Position numbers and translations under genes: made by a program | Notes under the pieces: generated by a model | Told to the model about the DNA's origin: nothing | The model's database searches: none | The model's input: only the letters and a program-made list of their open reading frames with translations | Shown: piece by piece, positions 42,499 through 55,118 of the stretch | How the letters are laid out: each line of letters begins with the position of its first letter | How positions within the stretch are numbered: position 1 is the first letter of the stretch | Assembly (NCBI GenBank): GCA_964247755.1 | Contig: CAXTVX010000001.1 | Span: 372,001-436,000, forward strand | Source: Lichenicola sp964247755 | GTDB lineage: Bacteria; Pseudomonadota; Alphaproteobacteria; Acetobacterales; Acetobacteraceae | Reading direction: 5' to 3' | DNA length: 64,000 bases

Positions 42499-44322
42499 CT
42501 ACACCACGTCCTCCAGGCTCATCGCCTGCCGGGACAGCAGGTCGCGATACGCTCCCTCGCTGCGTTCCAGCACGGAGGGCGGGCCGTCCTGCAGCACCCG
42601 GCCGGACTGCATCACCACGATGCGGTCGAAGTCGCGCAGCGTGCTCAGGCGGTGCGCCACCGCGATCACGGTGCGCCCGACCATCAGCCGCTCCAGGGCG
42701 CGCTGCACCAGCTGCTCGCTTTCGCTGTCGAGCGCGCTGGTGGCCTCGTCCAGCAGCAGGATCGGGGCATTGCGCAGGAAGGCACGCGCGATGGCGATGC
42801 GCTGCCGCTGGCCACCGGACAGCTTGACGCCGCGGTCGCCGACTTCGGTGTTGAAGCCTTCCGGCATCGCCTCGATGAAGTCGCGGCAGCCGGCGGCGTC
42901 GGCGGCAGCGCGCACCTCCTCGTCGGAGGCCTCCGGCTTGCCGTAGCGTATGTTCTCCAGCACCGAGCGGTGGAACAGCGACACGTCCTGCGGCACCACC
43001 GAGATCACCGCGCGCAGCGCGTCCTCGGTGAGGCCCGGCAGGTCCTTGCCGTCGATCAGGATGCGGCCGCCCTGGACGTAGCGCATGCGCTGCAGCAGGG
43101 CGAGCACGGTGGTCTTGCCGGAGCCGGAGCGGCCGACCAGCCCGATCCGGCTGCCGCCGTCGATCCGGAGGCTGAAATCGGCCAGCACCGGGTCGCCGCC
43201 GGGATAGGCATAGGTGACGTGCTCGAACACTACCTCGCCGCGCGGCTCGGCGCCGAAGCCGCCGGCATCGGCGGCGTCCGGCATGTCGTGCGGCAGCAAC
43301 AGGGTGGACAGCGCTTCCGCCAGACGGGCGACGTGCTGGATGGTCTCGACCAGCGCCACCGCCAGGTCGCGCGTGCCGTGCAGGATCATGAAGCCGAGCG
43401 TCACTACCATGACCACGTCGCCCACGGTGGCGACATGGTGCTGCCACAGCAGCACCGACCAGACCAGCAGCACCGCGGTCAGGATCGCGGTCAACACCGC
43501 GTGGATCAGGCGCAGCCGCTCCAGGTAGCGCAGCGAGGTGCCGCGCGCGTGCATCTCGCCCTCCATGCGCTGGCTGAAGCGCACCCGCTCGCGACGCGTG
43601 GCGCCGAAGGCGCGCACCAGCGGCATGTTGTTGATGATGTCGAGCAGCTCGCCGTCCACCCGGGCGGCGTCGGACGCGTAGCGGTGGTGCAGCGGCCGTC
43701 CGCCGGCCGCCATTCGGAACATCAGCATCGAGATCAGGGCGGCCAGCACCACCAGCACAGCGGCCATCGCCGGGCTCACGGTGATCATCAGCAGGATGGA
43801 AAAGGCGACGTTGAGGCAGGGCGGCAGCACGTTCCAGGTGGCCAGGTTCTCCAGGGTGAACATGGCGTTGGAGGTGGCGGTGATCCGGCCGGCCAGCGTG
43901 CCGGGCATCCGGTCGGCGAAGTAGGACGGGGCGTGGCCGGTCAGGTGGCGGAACAGGTCGCGCCGCAGGTCGCCGGTGACGGCGACGAAGGCGTGGGTCG
44001 ACACCCAGCCGCCGACCCGCCAGGCCAGGTTGTCGACGCAGATCAGCACGCCGAGCAGGCCGACCGCGACCCAGACTGGGCGCATCGGCCCGCCGCGGTA
44101 GTTGGTCAGGGTGTCGACCAGGTAGTGCACGGCGTAGGAGGAGCCGACCACGGCAACCACCGCCACCAGCACCGACAGCAGGATCAGCGCGTGCTGCAGC
44201 TTGTGGTGCAGCACGTAGCGGGCCATGAACGCCAGCGGCCGCGGCGCCAGGCGGATCAGGTCGGAGTCGTCGATGGTGACCGCCTCGTGTGGCCCGGGGG
44301 CGGTCCTGCGCGTCGAGGTCAT
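42499..44322 (-). CDS. ABC exporter, fused membrane and ATPase domains
   Basis: A 607-residue half-transporter. Six transmembrane helices lie in residues ~30-320 and the ATPase domain follows: Walker A GLVGRSGSGKTTVLAL, Q-loop VISVVPQDVSLFHR, signature VKLSGGQRQRIAIARA, Walker B PILLLDEATSALDSES, H-loop VIAVAHRLSTLRDFD. Type I exporter, similar to lipid A/multidrug transporters. ATG at 44322 is preceded by AAGGA. It diverges from the GT4 gene at 44476, and a link to glycan or lipid export is possible. Confidence 0.9.
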   Translation of the reverse strand: MTSTRRTAPGPHEAVTIDDSDLIRLAPRPLAFMARYVLHHKLQHALILLSVLVAVVAVVGSSYAVHYLVDTLTNYRGGPMRPVWVAVGLLGVLICVDNLAWRVGGWVSTHAFVAVTGDLRRDLFRHLTGHAPSYFADRMPGTLAGRITATSNAMFTLENLATWNVLPPCLNVAFSILLMITVSPAMAAVLVVLAALISMLMFRMAAGGRPLHHRYASDAARVDGELLDIINNMPLVRAFGATRRERVRFSQRMEGEMHARGTSLRYLERLRLIHAVLTAILTAVLLVWSVLLWQHHVATVGDVVMVVTLGFMILHGTRDLAVALVETIQHVARLAEALSTLLLPHDMPDAADAGGFGAEPRGEVVFEHVTYAYPGGDPVLADFSLRIDGGSRIGLVGRSGSGKTTVLALLQRMRYVQGGRILIDGKDLPGLTEDALRAVISVVPQDVSLFHRSVLENIRYGKPEASDEEVRAAADAAGCRDFIEAMPEGFNTEVGDRGVKLSGGQRQRIAIARAFLRNAPILLLDEATSALDSESEQLVQRALERLMVGRTVIAVAHRLSTLRDFDRIVVMQSGRVLQDGPPSVLERSEGAYRDLLSRQAMSLEDVV

Positions 44323-44475
44323 GCGCCATCCTTCCGGTCGGATCGGGGCTTCGGGCACTGGCGGGGTGTTAACGGTTCGGTCATCACGACTAGTTCACCC
44401 GTCCGTGTTCGTCGTCGCCAACAAAATGCCTCGTTCCGGGCGTTGATTGGGAATCACAACCCGCAAGGAGCGTAC

Positions 44476-45543
44476 ATGCGTATCGCCCAGATCGCCCCTC
44501 TCCATGAGGCCGTGCCGCCGAAGCTGTATGGCGGCACCGAGCGTGTTGTATCGTTCCTGACGGAGGAGCTGGTCAATCTCGGGCATGACGTGACCCTGTT
44601 CGCCAGCGGCGACAGCGTGACAGAGGCCAACCTCCACGCCTGCTGGCCACGCGCGCTCCGGCTTGATCCGGCGATCCGCGACCCGATCGCGCCGCACATG
44701 CTGATGATGGAGCAGGTGGCGCAGCGGCTGGACCAGTTCGACGTGCTGCACTTCCACATGGACTACTGGCCGTTCACCCACTTCTCGCGGCAGCCGGTGC
44801 CCTGCGTCACCACCATGCACGGCCGGCTCGACCTGCCCGAGTTGCAGCCGGTGTTCGACGCCTTCCCCGGTGTGCCGGTGGTGTCGATCTCCGACAGCCA
44901 GCGGCGTCCGCTGCACGGCGCCAACTTCGTGCGCACGGTGCTGCACGGGCTGCCGGAGCGCCTGCTCACGCCGCAGGGCAACCCGGACGGCAGCGACCGC
45001 TCCTATCTCGCCTTTCTCGGCCGCATCTGCCCGGAAAAGGGCGTGGACAAGGCGATCCGCATCGCGCGTGCGGTCGGCATCCCGCTCAAGATCGCGGCCA
45101 AGGTCGACAAGGTGGACACGGACTATTTCGAGACCGTGATCCGGCCGATGCTGGGTGCCGGGGTTGAGCTGATCGGCGAGATCAACGACGGGCAGAAGGC
45201 GGCCTTCCTGAGTGGCGCGCGCGGCCTGCTGATGCCGATCGACTGGCCGGAGCCGTTCGGGCTGGTGATGATCGAGGCGATGGCCTGCGGCACGCCGGTG
45301 ATCGCGTTCAACCGCGGCTCGGTGCCGGAGGTGATCGAGGACGGGCTGACGGGTCTGATCGTGGAGGACGAGACCAGCGCGATCGCCGCCATCTCGCGGC
45401 TGCACACGCTGAGGCCGGCCGCGATCCGGGCCCGGTTCGAGCGCCGGTTCACCGCCCGGCGGATGGCAGACGACTACCTCGCCGTCTACCGGCAACTAGC
45501 GATGCAGCACCGTCCGAGCCTGCGGCTGGTGTCCGGCGAGTAG
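44476..45543 (+). CDS. Glycosyltransferase family 4
   Basis: A 355-residue GT-B enzyme starting MRIAQIAPLHEAVPPKLYGG, a common beginning in actinobacterial and proteobacterial GT4 enzymes, with YLAFLGRICPEKGVDKAIRI and the EX7E donor motif PEPFGLVMIEAMACGTPVIA. Probably makes a surface or storage glycan. AAGGAG is 7 nt before ATG. It diverges from the ABC exporter gene. Confidence 0.9.
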   Translation: MRIAQIAPLHEAVPPKLYGGTERVVSFLTEELVNLGHDVTLFASGDSVTEANLHACWPRALRLDPAIRDPIAPHMLMMEQVAQRLDQFDVLHFHMDYWPFTHFSRQPVPCVTTMHGRLDLPELQPVFDAFPGVPVVSISDSQRRPLHGANFVRTVLHGLPERLLTPQGNPDGSDRSYLAFLGRICPEKGVDKAIRIARAVGIPLKIAAKVDKVDTDYFETVIRPMLGAGVELIGEINDGQKAAFLSGARGLLMPIDWPEPFGLVMIEAMACGTPVIAFNRGSVPEVIEDGLTGLIVEDETSAIAAISRLHTLRPAAIRARFERRFTARRMADDYLAVYRQLAMQHRPSLRLVSGE

Positions 45544-45553
45544 AACGGCATCA

Positions 45554-45578
45554 GGTCGGGCCGTCATGCGGTCCGACC
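45554..45578 (+). terminator. Hairpin between GT4 gene and 5-oxoprolinase gene
   Basis: GGTCGGGCC pairs with GGTCCGACC over nine positions (one G-T wobble) around the loop GTCATGC, 10 nt after the GT4 stop. No U-run follows, so it may terminate partly or stabilise the 3' end. Confidence 0.4.
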
Positions 45579-45603
45579 GGTCCGACGCGACTGCGCCTTC
45601 CCG

Positions 45604-49227
<3,624 letters not shown>

Positions 49228-49243
49228 GGCCGGCGCCGTGGTT

Positions 49244-49606
49244 TCAGGCGAGGCCGAGCAGCTCCACGTCGAAGATCAGGGTGGCGTTCGGCGGGATCGT
49301 CCGGCCGGCGCCGCGCGCGCCGTAGCCGTGCTCGGGCGGCAGCACCAGGATGCGACGGCCGCCGACGCGCATGGTGGCGACGCCGAGATCCCAGCCGGAA
49401 ATCACCTCGCCCACGCCGAGGCTGAAGCGGAACGGGGTGCCGCGGTCGCGCGAGCTGTCGAACTTGGCCCCCTCCTTGCCGTCCTCGTCGAGCCAGCCGG
49501 TGTAGTGCACCACCACGGTCTGCCCCTGCGTCGGCGACCCGCCCTGCCCTTCGACCTCGTCGCGGTAGCGGATGCCGTTGGGCAGGGTGACGAAGTCGGT
49601 GTCCAT
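49244..49606 (-). CDS. FKBP-type peptidyl-prolyl cis-trans isomerase
   Basis: A 120-residue single-domain FKBP. Key segments are TVVVHYTGWLDEDGKEGAKF, FDSSRDRGTPFRFSLGVGEV and GWDLGVATMRVGGRRILVLP, ending GYGARGAGRTIPPNATLIFD. No signal peptide, so it is a cytoplasmic folding helper. Converges on the oxoprolinase gene, 16 bp apart. Confidence 0.94.
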   Translation of the reverse strand: MDTDFVTLPNGIRYRDEVEGQGGSPTQGQTVVVHYTGWLDEDGKEGAKFDSSRDRGTPFRFSLGVGEVISGWDLGVATMRVGGRRILVLPPEHGYGARGAGRTIPPNATLIFDVELLGLA

Positions 49607-49701
49607 AGGATGCTCCGGGGTTGGACGGAGCGGCGGTTCTAGCAGGGGGCCGGGCGGATGCCGAGCCGGCCCGGGAGCCGGCAGGCCAGTCCCGCGGATC
49701 G

Positions 49702-50088
49702 CTAGCCGAACGACACGGGTCCGACTGCGCCGTGCCAGTGGCTCACCCTCGTCCCCGTCTCGTCCATGACGAAGAAATGCGTCATGGTCGGGTGCACCGT
49801 CGGGCCGCCATCGTCGGGCGTCATGGCGACGGTGCCGCGGAACACCTTCAGGGTGCCGCCGTCCCAGTACTCCTTGACCTCGTGCAGCGCGGTGAAGCCG
49901 GTGTCGATGAAGGCGCGGAGGTTGTCGCGGATCGCCTCCCGGCCGTGCCAGTCGGCGACGCCGAGGTTGCAGATCGCGTCCTCCGCGAAGCAGTCGAAGC
50001 CGGCGCCGAACGTCTTGTCATCGATCTCCTTCCACATCGCCAGAAGCCAGTCGGGGGCGGGCTTCTTCTCGAACGTCCTGGTGTCCAT
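49702..50088 (-). CDS. SnoaL/NTF2-like protein
   Basis: A 128-residue protein with the cone-shaped NTF2 fold: MDTRTFEKKPAPDWLLAMWK, FDCFAEDAICNLGVADWHGR, IRDNLRAFIDTGFTALHEVK and TMTHFFVMDETGTRVSHWHG. Such proteins are small cyclases, isomerases or binding proteins; the ligand cannot be read. It diverges from an XRE regulator, which probably controls it. Confidence 0.8.
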   Translation of the reverse strand: MDTRTFEKKPAPDWLLAMWKEIDDKTFGAGFDCFAEDAICNLGVADWHGREAIRDNLRAFIDTGFTALHEVKEYWDGGTLKVFRGTVAMTPDDGGPTVHPTMTHFFVMDETGTRVSHWHGAVGPVSFG

Positions 50089-50322
50089 GGGAGTCTCCGA
50101 TCGTCGTGCCGTCCGTGCCGCTTGCCGGAATGGCGGTCGCCATGCCTGCCGGGCCGGAGCCGATGCCGGGACGGGTCCTGAACCCGGTCCGGCGCCGGGC
50201 GGGACCATGCCGCCCGCCGCTGCCGGGCCTCAATTACCTCCGAGGTCATGGACGATGCCGGTCCGGACCGGCCGGCACGCCCGCTTCCCGTTCGAGCACT
50301 GCCGGGCCGGGTCCGGCCCGGC

Positions 50323-51174
50323 ATGATCCGGCGTGCCGAGCGGGGCGGCGAGCTCGGCGCGCTCCTGCGCCATTGGCGACAGGTTCGCGGCCTGAGCCAG
50401 CTCGGCCTCGCCCTGGAGGCGGGGATGTCGCAGCGCCACCTGAGCTTCGTCGAGACCGGACGCAGCACGCCGAGCCGCGACACCCTCCGCGCCGTCGCCG
50501 ACGCGATGGCGATACCGTTCAGGGAGCGCAACATGCTGGCCCTGGCGGCCGGCTATGCGCCCGACTACGCCGAGGACGAGCTGGACGCGCCAGAGATGCG
50601 CAGCGTCACCGCAGCACTCGCCCGCGTGCTGCGGCAGCACGAACCGTTCCCGGCCTTCGTGCTGGACCGCAGTTGGGATGTGGTGATCGCGAACAACGCC
50701 GCCCGGCACTTCCTTGGCCGGTTCCTCGATCTCGACGCCCATCCCAGGCCACGCAACATGCTGCACCTGATGTTCGACCCCGGAGCCATGCGGCCGTTCA
50801 TCCATGACTGGGACACGGTGGCCCAGGCGCTGATCGACCGCGTCTTCCGCGAGGCGACCGGGCAGGTGCTCGACCAGCCGGCGCGCGCGCTGCTCGACAG
50901 CCTCATGGCCTACCCGGGGGTCAGGCCGGAGTGGCGCCGCTTCACGCCGATGTCCGGCGCTCCGGTGGTCCCGATCGGCTTCGTTCGCGACGGGACGGTG
51001 CTGAACTACTTCTCCCTGGTTTCTGTGGTGGGAACCCCACAGTCCATCCTCACCCAGGAGCTTCGCGTCGAGTGCATGTTCCCGGCCGACGAGGCGACGG
51101 AGCCGCGTCACCTGGCGCTCATGGCCGAGGCGCCGTCTTCCGGGAGCCCGGAGGATCCCCGGAAGTTGTCGTGA
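50323..51174 (+). CDS. XRE-family regulator with MmyB-like ligand domain
   Basis: A 283-residue regulator. The helix-turn-helix is near the start (GGELGALLRHWRQVRGLSQL, AGMSQRHLSFVETGRSTPSR); the rest is the MmyB-like PAS-related sensor found in many actinobacterial and proteobacterial regulators (FPAFVLDRSWDVVIANNAAR, MLHLMFDPGAMRPFIHDWD, VGTPQSILTQELRVECMFPA). ATG at 50323 fits the domain start; ATG at 50248 would add 25 residues. Divergent from the SnoaL-like gene. Confidence 0.86.
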   Translation: MIRRAERGGELGALLRHWRQVRGLSQLGLALEAGMSQRHLSFVETGRSTPSRDTLRAVADAMAIPFRERNMLALAAGYAPDYAEDELDAPEMRSVTAALARVLRQHEPFPAFVLDRSWDVVIANNAARHFLGRFLDLDAHPRPRNMLHLMFDPGAMRPFIHDWDTVAQALIDRVFREATGQVLDQPARALLDSLMAYPGVRPEWRRFTPMSGAPVVPIGFVRDGTVLNYFSLVSVVGTPQSILTQELRVECMFPADEATEPRHLALMAEAPSSGSPEDPRKLS

Positions 51175-51443
51175 GCCCGGACCGTCGGCCGCGCCGCGAG
51201 GATGGCGTCGAAACCGACGTTTCGCCCCGTCGAGCGCTGATCGTCGAAAAAGGGGAACATCGTGCCGGCAGGCCGGTGGTTGGGCCTGCACCGCGGACGA
51301 GATGACCTGACCTGCCGGAACATCGCGAAGTCGTCATAAAAAAGCGACATCCGATGCAGGCGTTGGTCCGTATCAATTTTGGGAGGCACAGGACGTGGCT
51401 CCCGAAGCGCTATCACGCGCGCCATCCCGGGACGAAACGCACC

Positions 51444-52328
51444 ATGCAGCAGAACAACATCCCTTCGACGTCCTCTTCCCGCCGCTCCCTGCTCGGACGG
51501 GCGGGCGTGGGCGCCCTGGCGGCCGGAGCGATGGTCGCCGGCATCGGCCGCACGTCTCCGGCCGAAGCAGCGACCACCGACATTGACGTCGGCATCCTCA
51601 ACTTCGCGCTCAACCTGGAGTACCTCGAAGGCGAGTACTACAACCGCGGCGTCAACGGCTCCGGCCTGGCCAACATCGGGACGCCCGGCACGGTCACCGG
51701 CGGCAGCCCGGTCCCGTTTGCCGACGCAGCCGTCCAGAAGCTGTTCGCCGACATCGCCCTCGATGAAGCCAGCCACGTCGCCTTCCTGCGCGCCAACCTC
51801 GGCACCGCCGCGGTTCCCGAGCCCAATATCGACTTTACCAACACCTTCCTGAGCCTCGGCCAGGCAATCGGGCTGCCAGGCTTCAACCCGTTTGCGGACG
51901 AGCTGAGCTTCCTGCTCGGCGCCTACGTGTTCGAGGACGTCGGCGTCACCGCCTACAACGGCGCGGCACCCCTGATCACCAGCAAGACCTACCTCGGTGC
52001 CGCCGCCAGCATCCTCGCGGTCGAGGCCTATCACTCGGGAGCGATCCGCAGCGCGCTCTACCAGGCCAACTACGGTGTCTATACCGACCGCATCTCGGCG
52101 ATCCGCGCCGCGTTCTCCGGCACCGGTCCGGGTACCAGCCTGCCGAGCGACGACGCGGGCGACGACGGCGCGAACGGCACGGTCAACCTCGCGCCGACCG
52201 ACAGCAACTCGCTCGCCTTCACCCGCACGCCGGAGCAGGTGCTGGCCATCGTGTTCGCCGGCGGCACCACCAGCGGCGGCTTCTTCCCCAACGGCATCCA
52301 GGGGATGTTCACCTCCTCGGCTAGCTGA
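51444..52328 (+). CDS. Tat-exported ferritin-like protein
   Basis: A 294-residue protein. The N-terminus has a twin-arginine signal (SSRRSLLGRAGVGALAAGA) and cleavage likely after PAEA. The mature part is the ferritin-like four-helix family (PF13668, desiccation-related protein type): ILNFALNLEYLEGEYYNRGV, FADIALDEASHVAFLRANLG and ILAVEAYHSGAIRSALYQAN, with Glu/His pairs able to bind a di-metal centre. Probably periplasmic; associated with stress survival in relatives. A membrane protein gene follows 11 bp later, likely the same transcript. Confidence 0.87.
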   Translation: MQQNNIPSTSSSRRSLLGRAGVGALAAGAMVAGIGRTSPAEAATTDIDVGILNFALNLEYLEGEYYNRGVNGSGLANIGTPGTVTGGSPVPFADAAVQKLFADIALDEASHVAFLRANLGTAAVPEPNIDFTNTFLSLGQAIGLPGFNPFADELSFLLGAYVFEDVGVTAYNGAAPLITSKTYLGAAASILAVEAYHSGAIRSALYQANYGVYTDRISAIRAAFSGTGPGTSLPSDDAGDDGANGTVNLAPTDSNSLAFTRTPEQVLAIVFAGGTTSGGFFPNGIQGMFTSSAS

Positions 52329-52339
52329 CCTCACGCCTG

Positions 52340-53452
52340 ATGACCGGCTATATCCTACGGCCGGTCATTCCGTGGCTGGCCGTACTCGGTCGCAAGGAGG
52401 CCTTGACCCAGATGGCAGGCTTGGTTGGGATCCTGATCCGGCAGAGGATGGTTCCGGCGACCATCCTCCTGTTCATGATCGGCCTGCCCGATGCGGCTCA
52501 TGCTCATGTCAAATGGTGCACGGTCACCAACGTGCGCGACATGCCGTTGGTGCTGCACAGCGTCCTCTCCACCATCTTCCTGACTGTTCTTGCCGGCTTC
52601 ACCCTCATGGTGCTTCTCGGCTTCGGCCTCGACGGCTGGGTTGCCCGGCGTTGGCCGAAGCGCCTCAGCAGCGGTGCGGCACGCGGCCCGATCGAGGACC
52701 GCCTGATCCGTGCCGCAGCGGGAGCCTACTTCATCTATGCCTCGATAGCCGGCACGATGATCCTGACGCCGGAACTGACAACCCACGCGACCTGGATCCC
52801 CGTCGTGCAGTTCCTGATTGCGCTGTTCCTGATCTGGCGACCGACATGCCTGCTGTCGGGGCTCGGCATCCTCGCTCTCTATCTGTTCGCCGTCCGGCAG
52901 TACGGCTTGTTCCACCTGACCGACTACGTCTTCCTGCTGTGCCTCGCGATCTACCTGGTATTGCTCTCGCTTCCTGCGTTCGCGCTGACGCGCATGCGGG
53001 AGCCGCTGCTGGTCGGCGGCCTCGCATTCAGTCTCGCCTGGACCGCGATCGAGAAGTTCCTTTATCCGCAGTGGACCGATGCGGTCATCGCGATGCATCC
53101 CAGCATCGGGCTCGGCTTCTCCGACAGCATCGTCGTCGTCATCGCCGGCTTCGTCGAGTTCACGCTCGCCTTCTACCTGGTCACGGGTCGCGGCCTGCTG
53201 CGGCTGGGCGGTGCGGGCTACGCGTTGATCTTCATCGCCGCGATGCCGCCGTTCGGCAGGATCGACGTGTTCGGTCACCTCGTGGTCATCGCGACGCTGG
53301 GCATGGTCGTGCTGGGCGGGACGACCCCGATGCAGGAGCGGGTGCATCTAGCGGGACGTGGGATCGTGGTGGATGCGACGTGGATCGCGTTGCTGTATCT
53401 GGTCTCGCTCGGGCTGTTCTTTGCTGCCTACTATGCCATGCAAAGAACCTGA
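52340..53452 (+). CDS. Multispanning membrane protein, DoxX-like in part
   Basis: A 370-residue inner-membrane protein with about eight to nine hydrophobic helices. The first helix precedes a periplasmic AHAHVKWCTVTN segment with His and Cys that could bind metal; the C-terminal half (FSLAWTAIEKFLYPQWTDAV, GFVEFTLAFYLVTGRGLLR, RIDVFGHLVVIATLGMVVLG) resembles DoxX/SURF4-like proteins. Function unknown. It follows the ferritin-like gene by 11 bp, so a joint role at the envelope is likely. Confidence 0.7.
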   Translation: MTGYILRPVIPWLAVLGRKEALTQMAGLVGILIRQRMVPATILLFMIGLPDAAHAHVKWCTVTNVRDMPLVLHSVLSTIFLTVLAGFTLMVLLGFGLDGWVARRWPKRLSSGAARGPIEDRLIRAAAGAYFIYASIAGTMILTPELTTHATWIPVVQFLIALFLIWRPTCLLSGLGILALYLFAVRQYGLFHLTDYVFLLCLAIYLVLLSLPAFALTRMREPLLVGGLAFSLAWTAIEKFLYPQWTDAVIAMHPSIGLGFSDSIVVVIAGFVEFTLAFYLVTGRGLLRLGGAGYALIFIAAMPPFGRIDVFGHLVVIATLGMVVLGGTTPMQERVHLAGRGIVVDATWIALLYLVSLGLFFAAYYAMQRT

Positions 53453-53858
53453 TCGAGGATCCCTTACAGCTCGGATCTCCGGGGCGGTTCCATCTCCCTG
53501 GTCGCCGAGGATTCCCATGACGGTGGCTGGTTCGTCGGTCCGGCGCACAGGTCACCAGCCGGCAGGTGATCACCACCGTGTCGCCCTGCTCGACGGTGCC
53601 GACGTCCGCGACCTCCAGGCGGTCGAAGGCACGGCTCATCTGCCGCGGCCGGTCCGCATAGCCGCGATGGTCACGGAACTCCCCGTTCCACGGCAGGTCG
53701 TGCGACTGGCGGAGCACGACGTCCGGATCGAGCGTCGCCGCCATCTCGGCGAAGTCGGTAGCCGCGCCGGCGCCCGTCGCGTTCATGCAGGCCAGTTCAG
53801 CCGCGTGGAAGCGCGCGATCACCTCGGTCGGCGTGTCACGTTCGCCCCTGTCGGCCAC
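53286..53858 (-). pseudogene. NTF2/SnoaL-like gene with degraded 3' end
   Basis: The first ~120 residues are a recognisable NTF2-like domain (TPTEVIARFHAAELACMNAT, FAEMAATLDPDVVLRQSHDL, EQGDTVVITCRLV). After CRLVTCAPD the frame continues as Arg/Pro/Ser-rich antisense of the neighbouring membrane gene, losing the last strands of the fold (about 40 residues). The open frame overlaps the 3' end of that gene by 167 bp. Truncation by deletion or by convergent gene overlap is likely. GTG start at 53858. Confidence 0.6.
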
Positions 53859-53958
53859 CTCCGCCGGGTTGCTCCGATGCGGGGCTGCCAGGATCTGGAA
53901 CCTTCCGATGGCGGCGGACGATCGTCGGCCGTACTACCTGTCCCGTATGGTGCCTCGT

Positions 53959-54258
53959 CTAGAGCGGGACGACGCGGCTGCGCGTCGGCTCGACGTCAGT
54001 GACCGTTGCGACGTCGGCCATCATCCGCCCGGTGTCGACGGACGCGAGTGCCGCCGTCAGGGCCGCCTCGTCGCGGAACACGCAGGTCGAGACGGCGATC
54101 AGGCCGCCGCCATCGCCCACGGGGAAGAAGCCGGACACGCTCAGCAGGCCGTGCGGGCTCCAGACCTCGCGCACCAGCGGCAGGTGGACCTCGATCCAGT
54201 GCCGGCGGTCGAACCGGGAGCCGGCATCGCCGGCATAGGTGACGAGAAGCATGATCAT
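53959..54258 (-). CDS. EthD-family small protein
   Basis: A 99-residue ferredoxin-like EthD protein: MIMLLVTYAGDAGSRFDRRH, then VREVWSPHGLLSVSGF, and AALASVDTGRMMADVATVTD. Members pair with cytochrome P450 or quinone catabolism; the role is unknown here. It lies between a truncated NTF2-like gene and an SDR pseudogene, so its own transcript integrity is uncertain. The stop is TAG within a CTAGAGC sequence. Confidence 0.8.
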   Translation of the reverse strand: MIMLLVTYAGDAGSRFDRRHWIEVHLPLVREVWSPHGLLSVSGFFPVGDGGGLIAVSTCVFRDEAALTAALASVDTGRMMADVATVTDVEPTRSRVVPL

Positions 54259-54282
54259 GACGGAACCTTTGGAATCGGATGC

Positions 54283-55070
54283 TCAGGTGAAGTCGATGGC
54301 GAAGGCGAAGGCGTGTGCCTGCCAGGCCGCGATGTCCTTCGCGAACCCATCGAGCTTCTTCTCGGCGATGGCATGGGCGATCGGTCCGAGCGGCAGGTGC
54401 AGCGGCGGCTCGTCGGCGTCGATCGCCTGGAGGATGACGGCGACCGCCCCGACGGGACAGCCGGCCGGCCTGCCGTCGTTGTCGTTACGATACTGCCGGA
54501 GCCTGCCAGACGTTTCGGCATAAGGCCTCGATCTCCTTGCCGGCGGTGGCGATCGAGCGGCCGAGGGCCGAACGGCGCCAGCTCCTGCGCCAGCGCCTCG
54601 GACAGACCCTGCATCGTGACCCTGGCGTCGTCGTAGCAGCCATGGCCGGCCGTACCCGAGATGCCGGCGCCGGAGGAAACGTCGACGACGCGAGCGCCCC
54701 TGCGATGGCGCAGCGCCGGCAGGGCGGCGCGCGTGGTCTCGATCAAGCCCGGACACGTTGGTCTCGAACACCGGTCGGCACTCCGTCGGCGTCGCCTCCT
54801 CGACCGCGCCCATCAGGCGATCCCGGCTTTGTCGACCAGGACGTCAAGGCCGAACGCGATCCCGGCCAGGGGCACGGCGGCTAGGGCCGGGCCGTCCAGG
54901 GTGACGTCGAGCGCCACCGTCCGGACCGTCGGGATGACGGGCGGCGAGCTCGCCGGCGCATCGACGCTGCGCTCTGTGGCCACCAGGCGGTCGCCACGGG
55001 CAGGCATGGCGCCCGCCGGCACCAGGCCGAAGCCGGTCGAGCATCCGGTGATAAGCCAGGTCCTGGTCAT
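54283..55070 (-). pseudogene. Short-chain dehydrogenase pseudogene in three frames
   Basis: An SDR gene broken at several points. The N-terminus (54813-55070) has the NAD motif TWLITGCSTGFG and reads to LDVLVDKAGIA, where NNAG has become DKAG and a stop follows. The middle is split between two frames: MGAVEEATPTECRPVFETNV at 54813, then IETTRAALPALRHRRGARVV and VDVSSGAGISGTAGHGCYDD from 54746. The tail returns to the earlier frame (AVILQAIDADEPPLHLPLG). The catalytic YxxxK is YDDAR, so Lys is lost. At least three lesions plus the missing Lys mean it is not functional. Confidence 0.82.
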
Positions 55071-55118
55071 GTCGGGACCTCATGACGGTGTCGGGTGCCG
55101 GCTCGATGACGGCAGCGA

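Noticed and set aside
42313..44329. Long open frames on both strands through the ABC exporter region
   Set aside because: The exporter frame (42499-44322, minus) has every ATPase motif; the others are composition-driven shadows.
51230..51360. GGAAC motifs as a general-stress (EcfG) promoter for the ferritin-like gene
   Set aside because: Neither GGAAC is followed by a GTT-type -10 at 16-17 nt.
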